A DNA stretch of 20,980 bases from Saccoglossus kowalevskii (taxonomy: Eukaryota > Hemichordata > Enteropneusta > Harrimaniidae): assembly GCF_000003605.2 (NCBI RefSeq), contig NW_003133346.1:114751-135730 (forward strand). Reading direction: 5' to 3'. The position numbers and the translations under genes are program-made. Below the pieces are notes generated by a model. That model did no database searches. It saw nothing but the letters and a program-made list of their open reading frames with translations, and was not told where the DNA came from. Every line of letters starts with the position of its first letter. Position 1 is the stretch's first letter. This document shows, piece by piece, positions 9,212-20,005 of the stretch.

Positions 9212-10345
9212 CAGAATAAGATCTTTAAAGAAGACCACACAAAAATTATAGAGAGAGCTAAAAAGAGAGAACATTATTGTAAATGAACCACATGCCGCTA
9301 GAATTAAGAAGCAACAACTGGAAAGCACCTGGAATGGTTGGCATAGCCAACTTTTGGATAAAAAACCTAACATCTATTCACACAGACATAAGTAAAGCCT
9401 ACTCAGACGTAGTAAAAAAAACAGAAAAATGCCCTGAATGGTTAACGAAAGGAGCAACAGACCCATAACTTGCCTTCCAACAATGTACAATATAAGTTAA
9501 CATCAATAATAACTGAAAGAACTTACGCGTTTCGAGACCAAAACCAACTGTTACCAGTAGAGCAGAAAGGATGTAGAAAAATGAGTTATGGTTGCAAGGA
9601 CCAACTCCCCATCAACAAAATGGTCTTGGAGGACACAAAAACGTAAAAGAAAGAACCTATCAACAGCATTTGACAGTTTTTGACATTTGACAAAAACGCA
9701 TTTGACAGTCTGCCTCACATCTGGATAACCAAGACACATGAAATGTACAGAATATGCCCTACATTTATAAAGTTCATCTCTGAGAGCATGAAGACATTGA
9801 ACCACCTTACACTTGAATCATGCTGACGGGTCACTGGGATCACGTTCAGTAAACATCACAAGCAGAATATTCCAAAGTGACTCATTATCACCCCTGCTCT
9901 TCTACCTTGCCCCTGCTCCCCTGAGTTCAAAACCTTTGCTAAAGACAACAATCAACAAACCGGGTTCCTCCACATAGTTAAGACTTTCAGTGATGACATC
10001 ATAATGGAGTTCGGTCTAGAAAAGTGTGCCAAAGCAACTTTCAAACGAAGGAGATTGACCCAAACCGACAGCATAACTATTTGCACTGACACAACAATCA
10101 AAGATCTAGAACAGGAAAGAACCTATATGTATCTAGGGATCAATGAAGGATATGGCATACAACATTCTGTCATGAACGAAACAGTCAGCAAAGAATATTA
10201 CAGAAAGAATATTACAGACGGATTAGGATGATTTTAAAGAGTGAACTCAATGCTACAAACAGACTTGAAGCTATAAACACCCTAGTTTAATCGACCTTAG
10301 ATGACTGATAAGAACTCGAAAACTAACTGACGATGTTCTTTATAC
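9212..10345 (+). pseudogene. Decayed non-LTR retrotransposon (LINE) reverse transcriptase
   Basis: Pieces of one RT read in order through shifting frames: QNKIFKEDHTKII (9212-9250), NNWKAPG and the FWIKNLTSIH segment (9283-9466), then LTSIITERTY and VEQKGCRKMSYGCKDQL (9497-9640), KRKRKNLSTA (9639-9668), motif A FDKNAFDSLPHIW (9686-9724), FQSDSLSPLLFYLAPAPLS (9870-9926), KTFAKDNNQQ to MEFGLEKCAKATFKRRR (9929-10057), YLGINEGYGIQHSVM, and after a 14-bp duplication RMILKSELNATNRLEAINTL (10225-10287). These match a widespread invertebrate LINE RT pattern. The exact clade is uncertain. Breaks include a deletion of about 20 residues near 9466, a deletion at about 9926 that removes the YxDD catalytic box, a G-to-S change in the FQGD motif, in-frame stops, and loss of both ends. 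No endonuclease is seen. It is non-functional. Confidence 0.85.
10190..10217 (+). repeat. 14-bp tandem duplication inside the LINE remnant
   Basis: The unit AAAGAATATTACAG occurs twice in a row (10190-10203 and 10204-10217), perfectly. Removing one copy joins the upstream RT frame KEYY directly to RRIRMILKSELN, so this duplication is a secondary mutation after insertion. It is one of several short tandem duplications in the window. Confidence 0.9.
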
Positions 10346-11413
10346 AACCGATATGCTGGATATACAAGTGTTTCATCTTACTGATTAATGACGTCAGCAC
10401 AACAAGTATAATGTATTGATTATCGACTGAGAATTGTGTTGATTGGCTGCCTGAATATACAGAGTAATCCTGGCTTCATTTTCAACTACATACAATCTTT
10501 CATACGGACCATCGACCAGCACCAATGTGATTGATTGCCATTACTTGTTTTCAGTTCCGGTTCCGGCATAAAATGAGAAGATTTTGACTTCCATGGACTG
10601 TTCTTAGAAAAGGTACTCACTAAAGTGTCATATACACAATGAGTGATCGACGATTGTTTTATTGCAAAGAATCACAGGAATTCATGCGTGTCAGTCTAAA
10701 CAATATAATCAGCCCTGCACGCACACCTTTCACGCGCATGCGCAAGTTTGTATTGCGAAGTTCTGTGATTGGAAATTTCTAGCAAGTAACGTTTTATTAT
10801 TGTGACGGGTTCATACATAATTATGGTGTCGTGGAATAGCCCATATCACAATTCCAAATAATAATGAATTGAAGGATAGTTTTGACTGAATCGAACCAAT
10901 GACAATGTGCGTCACCTCATACAAACTGGCAATCCCACAGTGAACTATATCTTGGAAATGATGTACGCTATGCGTCAGGTAGTCATAGATCTTTACTAAC
11001 GGTTATTGCATTTGATGCAATTCTTAGAATTGATGAAAACAGTGCCATGAATGTATATTGCTTCCTCTTTTCCAAGCTTTGAATGACACAAACAAATTAC
11101 ATGTGATATTTGCACATGGGATAATCTGCAGGGGTGATCACCATATCTAGGAATTACTTCTAACTCCTAGGTTTCATTCTCAAAAGATTACTTCTACCTA
11201 TTTGATTTGATGTAACTCTTTAATCCATATATAGTTATAAATTAGAATGTAACACGTATAGAACTAATTCGGTAATCTGTATTTTGGTCGACTGAACAGT
11301 CGAATTTAAACTGTGCTGACTATCCTAAAAATCACTCACTACCTACGATTATTTAAACACGATTATTTCTGACCATGAAGTATGGTGTACACAAAGTGTT
11401 GATATTCACGGCG
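10346..11413. other. Non-coding stretch with an NRF1-type site
   Basis: No gene is visible. It holds a TGACGTCA palindrome (10389-10396) just past the LINE remnant and a perfect 12/12 match to the NRF1 consensus YGCGCATGCGCR at 10733-10744. An ATTGG (inverted CCAAT) follows about 35 bases further on (GTGATTGG). This could be a promoter fragment, but no linked coding exon was found. Confidence 0.5.
10733..10744. promoter_or_regulatory. NRF1 consensus site
   Basis: CGCGCATGCGCA matches the palindromic NRF1 consensus at every position. It stands out in AT-rich surroundings, and such sites are common in broadly expressed animal promoters. There is an inverted CCAAT nearby but no recognised transcript. 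Confidence 0.35.
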
Positions 11414-11602
11414 TTAAATATACGATTTGCGGGGTTCCGTCACGCGTGATCTCTTCGATTGCGGGGTTCCGTCACGCGTGATCTCTTCGATTACGTCAGA
11501 GTAACTTTCCAGGCTCGTTCGACGTCCGTGCTCGACGAGCACTGTCAATGCCTCGTACCCTAATCTCGTAACAATGTTGATCAATTGAAGATACACTACT
11601 CA
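11414..11602 (-). other. Open frame of unknown status, extended by a 32-bp duplication
   Basis: A minus-strand open frame has no ATG start. It is preceded by TGA at 11602-11600 and reads VYLQLINIVTRLGYEALTVL, then VEHGRRTSLESYSDVIEEI. The L-x3-R-x-G-x2-A-x3-L spacing faintly recalls the second half of a CARD, but this is a weak resemblance over about 35 residues and I do not assign it. The tail (TRDGTPQSKRSRVTEPRKSYI) exists only because the 32-bp duplication is read a second time in another frame. With one copy the frame would end IEEITRDGTPQIVYLTP. It could be an old exon fragment or chance. The local G+C is higher than in the flanks. Confidence 0.2.
11429..11492. repeat. Perfect 32-bp tandem duplication
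   Basis: Two identical, adjacent 32-bp units (11429-11460 and 11461-11492) begin GCGGGGTTCCGTCACGCG. Each contains the 10-bp palindrome TCACGCGTGA. No differences between the copies means a recent event. The unit is much more GC-rich than its surroundings. Confidence 0.95.
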
Positions 11603-14600
11603 TAATTTGTCAATGTTACGACGATGTGGTGTAAACATTCCCATTCTAGATATTGGACAATTAAGACATTAATAAGATTTTAGGAACCTTTAAATTAGTG
11701 TGATTATATATATCATGGTGCTTCTCATAGTAGTGTCAAATAATTTGCGTGAATTGACAGTGGTATAGTCATTATCACGTGTATGCTGACAATAATATTT
11801 TAAGTGCTCTGCAAAAAACTATACACTAATGTCGCAGGATACTGATTTGAAATGTCCAGATAGTTCTTTTTATGGTAAAATGCACAGGAAGATGAAACAA
11901 CACTTAGTTTACCCGCTCATTATTTGTACAATATTTGTCTTCAAGGTATTTGACCGAAGAAAGCGAGCGAAACTTGTTTTTCTTCGGTAATCAAACCCAA
12001 TTAACAAGAAAATCCTGAAAGGGCCATGTTCAGTCTTCGTATGGAGGTTTATTTACAAAGTGTTCGAAGTAAAAAAAAAAAAACCCGTAAAGCAGTATAC
12101 AAATGTAAACTAAGCCGACCTTCAACAGCTCTGGACCGCCTAGTGTTCGTGACTTATTCGCATTAGACAAATTCTCTGGTATTACACTGAATCATTTTTA
12201 GACGAAAAACATGGGAAGGATAGTTGAATGTGCAATGTATAAGAATGAAATATCTAAAATGAAGCAGATACAATTTGGTCTGATTTTGAGGGCTTGGTAT
12301 TTCAATAATAGTCAGGATGCATTTCTTTTTTAACCACATAGTGAGAATATCAATTCAATTAAATAGCAATGAAAGGATTCAATGAAACAACTACATATGT
12401 AGAGAACCAAACGGAAACAATTATGACCTGTAGCTTATGACGTTGTACGGTTTGTGAAAAAAGATAGAAAATGAAGGTTTGAATAATGAACACCTTATTC
12501 ATCGATTTGTGACCAAATAAATGCAGGTACAGGTTTATAAGTAGATGGCTATAATCTGAACAATAAAATACCATCATGATTGCTCAGTGATTTTTCAAAG
12601 AGTGTATGTTTTACAAGGCCGTATATGATTGGTTGCACGTGCATGAAAAATACTTAATAGGCCAATGAGGGAAGTTTTTGTTTACTCTTCCTAATGGAAG
12701 ACTTGTGAAATTATAAGAAAATCTGTCTAATTGATAACATCAGGTTTAGTAAGGCGGAAGTGATATGATTCAAAATAGACATGTTTAAAATACTAGTAAA
12801 CTGCTCCACAATATAATGCGGCGATCACAAATCGCGATATATCTGATTCCATTTACTGCATGTATTTAATATAACGCTTCATCTATTTGACATTATGAGG
12901 GTCAGGGGGTCTTTTCAACGCAAAGATTTGCCTAGATTCTACAGATATTGGGCAACTCTTAATAAGAGGATGTGTCGTGGTATTATGTACAAATGGCCCT
13001 TAACGTTACTATCTGTGACATACTTTTATGCTATTTAAGTATTATTGCGTGGATGAGAGACGAAACGTTGTATATATAACAGAAAACAATAGAAGTACTT
13101 ATTAAATTTGATGTAACATATGGGGCTTGCGTAATAAAAATTTGTATTTTGTCCAAAAATCTGTGTTAAATTGACTTAGCGGGATCGTGTTCCTCGAATA
13201 TGGAAAGGTTATAGAATGACACGCGCTTTATATATGCTTTAGCGTGTATGACTTCAAACCCATGTGTACTAGGGCGAGTCATTTTATAACCGACTTCAAC
13301 GTGACAATAAGTTAAGTTACGACCTCCAATGACAAGTTGCCAACGAGGCTTCCCCGTCGCCCCTACCTAAATGGTGTGAGTATGCTGTGAGTATTGATCA
13401 TTGAATGAAAATGAAAACTTACTAGTAAAATCGCTGGCCGAACAATTAACACTGAATTAAATATGTACACGGAGACGTTTATAGACGTATATAAGGTAGC
13501 AGTCGCAACAATAGGTTTCTTTAAACCCGCCGTGATTTCATTCCTAGGCAAATGTCAGTTCCCGACATCGCATGACCAATTGGAATAAATAAACCGTACA
13601 GGATCTTAATATCAAACCAATGTTCGATAGCGCCGGCAGCCGATGAGCTACGAACCAGTATTTTACGACAATATTTGACGCCGGTGACCCGTGATTATTC
13701 ATTTTAAGAATGAATTTGAAAAATTAAATCTCTGGTTTTTTAGTAATTCCGAATCAGAACCAGATATTGTGTAAATCCATTTTGCTTAGCAAAAAATAGT
13801 ACTAGAAAACAATAAAATCGCTACGATTGGGCCATTAGCTACTTACCTATCAATCACATGGCGTCATGGTAGGAATGTAGCAGCGCTGTACAAACGCATT
13901 GTATTGCAATTTATTTAGCAGTGTTTTTTCTGCGACCCCATGTCAATCATGATGTTTGGGTTTATACATGGAGGTCCTGGCTTGTATAAAATACCTCTGC
14001 GTTCTAATTACATGTACACTACTACAGTAAATGATGAGTACATAGCGAAAGCGTATTACCGTTCCCTCTCTCTTCTCGGCAACCTTTAAACAATGTTATC
14101 GATAGTTGACCCTATTTGATAGTTTCATGTTTGGGCCATCAATATATATCAAATACATTAATTTTGCTAACATGTTTACTAAAATGCAAAAATCTAATTC
14201 CGTTGCCATATTCCATGAATCGCCAAGAAGACATAATATGTGCCAGTATCTGAACTATAGAGATTACATTTATTTTCAATCAATTTTTCAAAAATATTGA
14301 AAGATCACGCCGATAACGTCAAACGTCCAAATTACTGAGATGTTATCACATGCTACAGAAATAATCACCTGCATATCTCAGAACGAACTGTCAATATATA
14401 TATATATGATAACTTAATATATGATGAACATTAACCTGTTTTGTTGTAGCGCATTTGTCGTGATATGATCATGCTATTGGCGGGAATGTCTCCAATAAAA
14501 TCCTTGTCTGTCCTTTTTCGAAATAACATAATAGAATATACTTACACCATCATGTACTGTGTATCACGCAATTATATCTGTTTGACCTGATAATATATGT

Positions 14601-14973
14601 GATTAATATAACAAACATACTCTATATATGTATCTATTTACTCATTTTTGTGTTGTGTCCATTATGCTAAACGTTGTATTTTTTACCATAGATAATTGAT
14701 ATTACATACATGATTTAGTGTTACATAAAATATTTATTTATCACTGACTGGTGCATTCCATGATACACCATATGCCTCACCGGGTGACAAATAGGTTCAT
14801 TTGTAATTTTTGTGTGAACGAGACAACAATTCCTGATAATGTTGAGCTGGTTTTCACAACCATTAACTAGTATTTATTTGTTGTGTCATGATTGGTCAAT
14901 ATGTGGTGACATGCGGTTATATAGAATTACGCTTTTACTCACACATGATGAACACATGATGAACATTCGACGC
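11603..14973. other. Non-coding, gene-free stretch
   Basis: No supported gene on either strand; frames at 12359-12577 (minus), 13363-13551 (minus) and 14106-14300 (plus) lack any recognisable feature. It contains a hairpin at 11949-11995, a run of 13 A (12071-12083), a TGCACGTGCA palindrome (12634-12643), a small GC-rich pocket near 13330-13375, an AT dinucleotide run near 14393-14408, and an 11-bp direct duplication (ACACATGATGA, 14941-14962). Confidence 0.55.
11949..11995. repeat. Short inverted repeat (hairpin)
   Basis: TTTGA then CCGAAGAAA (11949-11962) is complementary to TTTCTTCGG then TCAAA (11979-11995), with TAA bulged on the right. The stem has 14 paired bases and a 16-base loop. 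It may be a foldback or the remains of a small inverted-repeat element. It is too weak to assign. Confidence 0.4.
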
Positions 14974-15036
14974 CGCGCATGCGTGTGCGCTGATATTCTT
15001 TGCTTACAAATGGCGGCCTTGGATACGGACATCTAA
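14974..15036 (+). promoter_or_regulatory. Promoter-like cluster: NRF1-like then YY1-like site
   Basis: CGCGCATGCGTG (14974-14985, one mismatch to NRF1) is followed 25 bases later by CAAATGGCGGC (15007-15017, close to the YY1 AANATGGCGGC motif that often sits just downstream of animal start sites). The ATG in this motif (15010) opens an 8-codon ORF, MAALDTDI, ending at 15036. The pairing suggests a plus-strand promoter, but no convincing exon follows. The frame 15000-15263 has no recognised domain. Confidence 0.28.
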
Positions 15037-18000
15037 AGCGAATCAGGAGAAGAAATTCCACATTTTCAACTTTGCCAGGCAGGAAATCGTATCAGACCTA
15101 TCTAATAATGATTCACAAAAGACTAAGAACATTAGTAAATATCTTATACTGTAACGAAGTTGGCAGCCCCGTGGAAAGCCCTAAGCCGTATAAACTCGGC
15201 CCGAGTTGCGTGCATTACGTAGCTTATGTTCCGAATACAGAATACGGGCGACTAATATTGTGATTTCAAATGTACGTTCATCGCCAATTAAGTGGATGAA
15301 ATATGTGGATTTTTGTTATTCTAAGTAATGCGTTTCGTCTTGTCAAGTTGAAAATAAGAATCTGGATATGATGTGTTCACTTATTCTTTTCCCCAGAGTT
15401 CCTTGTGACCACACACCGCCATTTTGTGGTGAAACGCCACAAGACTATTACTACGCGTATTCTAGTCGTGATTTTGTTATTGTAGGGGTCTCGTGTTGAT
15501 TTCTTTTTACTGGTAAACTAGTTTTACAATATGTTATTGATAGTTGGTAATGATCTTTCCGTAAACGCAAATAAAAAGGTGAAATAGTTATAATTTACAA
15601 AGAAATAATTTTATCGCGGAATAACGCGGTTACCATGGTGTTACCCGGTTCAACCGTCCTGCAGATTGTGGCAGGCGAAAAAATACAACAAAAGCTCTTT
15701 GTGACATTGACGGCTACGGAAAGTAAAACAAATAGTTTCTCACTTTGAAAACAGACAGAATCTACAAACATCGCGTACGCATTCATCGGGTTCGAAAATC
15801 GAACATCACCCTGACATTGTTTTGGCGGACATTTTGAAAAGTAGTACCACTGTGATACATCGATTAGGTTTTACAGTTAACGATTTGTAAGGCCATAGCT
15901 AACAGGTGTTACCGATATGCTCTCTTCAACCCACTCCAACCTACAATGTTGTAAGTTAAAAAGCAAGACCAATAATGGTCATGTTCTCAATCTCCATACT
16001 AAAGTAGCTTTCGCTTGAGAGCCATGGTTTGTCTAAGGTACAATTTCAACAAAGCCTATGCAAACTTTCGTTTTTCTACGGGACCGTTTGAAAAAAGTCT
16101 CTAATAAGCACATATGGACCAGAATATTAAATATGAATCTGTTATTGCAAACTGATCCCAAATTCACGTGGACGAAGACATTTGTATCCATACTTAATTC
16201 CGAACCGACAACATATGCATGTCCATTTCATAAGCCTGAAATACCTCGCTAGCGAATATAAAACAACGATGGCGCCTTCCATGTTTGACACAGACTGCCT
16301 TTTCCAGACACCTGCCATTCATTCGACAATATAAATAATTTAAAAATATTCATCCTTCTCTCTGTAAATTAAACGCTTTCAAAAACTCCCAAGAAAGCGA
16401 CACATATATATGGTGTATCATCACGGGATGTTACTCACTCATTATCACTCCGCTGGGCCGCATCACATTCTGAAGACTACCAACCAATACAACATTATTG
16501 TTCCTTGGAGATTACACTCTGTCATAGGAGAGTGACAGATTGCATTTCTTATAATGACAATTTCTTTCCGCAACGACTCACATTTGTAGCCGAATAGAGT
16601 TGAATTATATAACGGCAGCAATAGAGTTTTCTATTTCTCCCCATCCCGTGCCATGGACTTGCTGATTACATGACAGTTGCATTTTGTGTTAATTCTCAGT
16701 AACCTCAAATACAAAACGCGCGCGTCTTTGGAACGTTTTCTTTGTATTTCACGCAATGCATCACGGGAAAGGTCAACATATATTGAAATATTTGATTACA
16801 AATGTTAATCTTATTAACCTTATATAGAGCTCCACTCGGTGTAGCCGCTGGAAAACGTGACATACAATTAGGCTCACCACAGTATTAAGACATAATAGTC
16901 GCATATTAAGTTAACGCATTTTAAGTGGACAGAAAAATAAATGGGAATGATCTGAATTTGGTCCCATAAATTTTGATGAGTTGGTGTGTTCCAGTGACGT
17001 GTTAAATTTATACAAAATAAACTTGAATAGAGATGACATATTTAACGTCAAAAAGACGTTGAAAACTGCCTTTCTATAATTGTACTCAGTGAAAATATAC
17101 AGCACACGGGATAGCAGTCATGACTTTACTACTATGATGGCTAAACTGGCAGTTTATTGCATTTTATTTTGCCATTCTGCGCAAAAAACATTGTGCACTA
17201 CGTGTGGTTTGTACTGTAGAGCACAAAACCTGTCGATCCCGGAAGATTAAAAGTAACGTGGTTGCTGCCAAATCGAACAGATGCACTGTATTTGAGATAC
17301 TGAGAATTGCCACTATACTAAAAATCCAAGCAACAATACCCAACTCTACTACTAAATATCACAACAAATAATGACAATTTCAAATGTGGTAAATAATTCT
17401 AAATTTCATCACACTACTTTTCAATGGCTGCCATTACTGTTACATATAACATTACTCAAATATGCCATTTTATTGAAGCAAACAAAAGAATGGAATTTAT
17501 TGTAATTATTTATAATGCTCGTAAATATGATTAGATTTCATCATGGTATATAGGCACTTGATATATATATACCAAGGTTCGAGGTGGATGTGCTCAGTTT
17601 TTTAATCATTAAGTAAGATGAATTAATGACTGGTATAAGTACTTTTGTCGAGATTTGGATGGTGTAATTATATCATATTATATTTTATATATAGTCACGT
17701 GAACAATTTGCAAGAATGTGTAATTGCCCAATGGCGCCACCATAACATGAAATGCTATGCTAGTCAATTCTTATTATTCTAACTTTAATGTAAGTGTTAC
17801 TTTACACTCGTGTGTCGCTTTGAAACAGCCTGTCTTAAATACAAAATCAGTCACCTTCAAAACAGTCTAAAATATTAGACCCATATTTCACTATTTTCTC
17901 CCAACGCCAATTCGCCATGGTTACCAAATTCCCTAGTCTCGTCCGTGACATGATATGATACACAATGTATTGCTCATAAAATATTAATGCTACAATTACA

Positions 18001-19185
18001 CACAGAAACTCACGTGATTTCACGAGGCATTAAATATTTCATTAAAAATAACCATCTACTGGATCGGAAAGCTGAATTGGTCATCAACTTAAGCTTGTCG
18101 TTGCAGTTTTCCAATAGAACAAATACAGAAATATCATTGTATCAATATCCAAATTCATGAACGATAAGGTGGTTATTAACAAGATAATCCAAAGTACAGA
18201 ACAATAAGCAACAAACTATAGACTGGCTGACATTATGTAACTAAGGATTGTTGTGACAGCACTGATTGGCTTTTATGGCTTTTAAGATCAAAACCTGGTT
18301 ATGAGAAATGGGTACGTAACACAAAAATGGGAATAACACAAAATGGCAACCAATTGACTGTATTAAATTTAATTTAAAATCAAATCACATTGAACAATCG
18401 GCGAGAGACGCAATATATCATTATAAATCGAGGTCAAAAAGCGATTCTAGCTAAGAAAAGTGACATTGACACCTTCCGAAAACATTTCACCACATTTGGC
18501 CATCAGCTCATCGTAAGTTCGACTATTCAGTCAATTTTCAATTCACCAAGATAAAAAGCTCTTAAAATCAAACAAGACATTATATTATTCATTATTTTGT
18601 GGACTTGGAACTCCACTAGTCTTGCTAATCTGCAATGAGATTTCAACCGCGTCCCAATGAATATGCACATGGCATGTAAATCTGACAACTCGATTTAAAA
18701 AACAAATTTATTTTTGTTATTATTTATCCTAATTTTCAAGTTATAAATAATCTAAATCCTAAAAGCGGACGATATTATAAAAAAGCTTAATATAAATTGT
18801 CATATTATGTCAAGCAAATGTGTTTGAAAGCAGCGTGTGTTGAGGGTTGATTAAATATGTCACAGATACCGCAATGTTATTAATGTGACGATGGCGTATC
18901 AGGAAGTTAGTGGCAGTTGTTCAAATCTAATCAGTGCTTCATTTCATGGTGTATTTTATATCGCTGTATTTCTACACTAAATTGAACGTGTCCGAATGCT
19001 GACTATGCTCGCAAACGATTCATCGATGTGCAAATAATGTGCAATACCGGGCGAATGACTGATGCATGGTTTAGATTATGGAAAACTACGCATTTGTAAC
19101 AGATGTTAAAATTCGAAATTCGACATTTAACAACGTAAACATATGTAGTCATTCAAGAACATATGTTTATTCCTCGTCTATTGTG
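15037..19185. other. Non-coding, gene-free stretch
   Basis: No supported gene. A 37-codon ORF at 15635-15748 begins in a strong Kozak context (ACCATGG) but has no recognised family, and its ATG coincides with an X-box-like GTTACCATGG. Other landmarks are the palindrome ACTCGGCCCGAGT near 15197, a hairpin TGGTATATA/TATATACCA (17544-17574), and E-boxes TCACGTGA at 17695-17702 and 18010-18017. Frames at 15595-15786 (minus), 16058-16252 (plus) and 16911-17105 (minus) look like chance. Confidence 0.5.
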
Positions 19186-19199
19186 GTTGCCCTGGTAAC
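19186..19199. promoter_or_regulatory. RFX X-box-like palindrome
   Basis: GTTGCCCTGGTAAC differs from the canonical X-box palindrome GTTGCCATGGTAAC by one central base. RFX factors bind such sites in promoters of ciliary genes. No exon is recognised nearby, so the target is unknown and chance cannot be excluded. Confidence 0.33.
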
Positions 19200-19976
19200 A
19201 GTAGTAGTAATATCATACCGCGCCCCATCATGCCTGGCAATTCAGTACTGAAGCTCGGCTTATTTACTTGAGTATCTTAATACATTTAATGATCTGGACA
19301 CTATCATAGTCGTAAGTGTCGTATACAGATCGTGATTGTGACAATGAACCTTAATGGATGTGTCACGACCATAAATCTCATTTCTCATGCAATGTAAAAA
19401 GTGTAAATACATTGTGAAATAATTTAACTATATGGTCATTGCAAATGCCGGATTTAAGGGAACCCACGCCCCACCCGAAGTCCGTGGTTACTCATACGCA
19501 TATATTCCACAATGCACTCCGGGAATGACGTCATTGTAAAATATGTCCATTCTAACTGATGTGATTCGAAATTTAAACATATTCTAATATATAATCATAA
19601 TCGACTATTATTCTATAAAATTTCATATACCAACTAGATTAATGTGTAAATATAAACTACAATTTGAATCACACGGTGCCGATAACAATAAGCAGATAAT
19701 ACAAATCATATTGCTGAGTAAACTAATCACATAATACTGACTTGCTGAGGTCGCCATCCATGAAATCATCATGTCACTCTTTAAATCGTGTCCTTTGTTC
19801 AATCCCTCATATTTAATTATTACTTGTTATTACCTTGATCAAATGTGTTTTGCTAAAACTCAGGCAAGCCATTATGTCAAATTAATTACAGTCATATTAC
19901 GCCAATACACAATTCATAGGGCCCAGTGCTTGTGAATTTCGTAATCGGGCATTCACGTTCCAGGACGGTGTGATTC
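19200..19976. other. Non-coding stretch before the palindrome
   Basis: No gene. It contains the 12-bp palindrome AATGACGTCATT (19524-19535), which includes a perfect CRE, and the hairpin GTGAAT/ATTCAC (19932-19956). GGGCCCAGTGC (19919-19929) and GATTCCAGTCC (19972-19982) loosely resemble Pol III A and B boxes (about 8/11 and 9/11), but their 53-base spacing and lack of a T-arm stem make a tRNA-derived SINE doubtful. Confidence 0.4.
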
Positions 19977-20005
19977 CAGTCCCACAACATAATGTTGAGG
20001 GACTG
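19977..20005. repeat. 29-bp near-perfect palindrome
   Basis: The arms are CAGTCCC-A-CAACAT (left) and ATGTTG-A-GGGACTG (right) around a single central A, with one A/A mismatch in the stem. Thirteen of fourteen arm positions pair. As DNA it could extrude a small cruciform, and as RNA it would form a compact hairpin with the middle bases as loop. It stands alone and has no U-tract, so it does not look like a bacterial terminator. Confidence 0.6.

Noticed and set aside
9551-9805. Minus-strand ORF of 84 codons
   Set aside because: It is the antisense of the LINE reverse transcriptase remnant, which is clearly recognisable on the plus strand.
15635-15748. 37-codon plus-strand ORF with a perfect ACCATGG context
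   Set aside because: No family, no promoter and no exon continuation. The ATG lies inside an X-box-like motif that explains the sequence equally well.
19919-19990. tRNA-derived SINE head with A and B boxes
   Set aside because: Matches are only partial, spacing is slightly long, no T-arm stem forms and no poly(A) or tail repeat follows.
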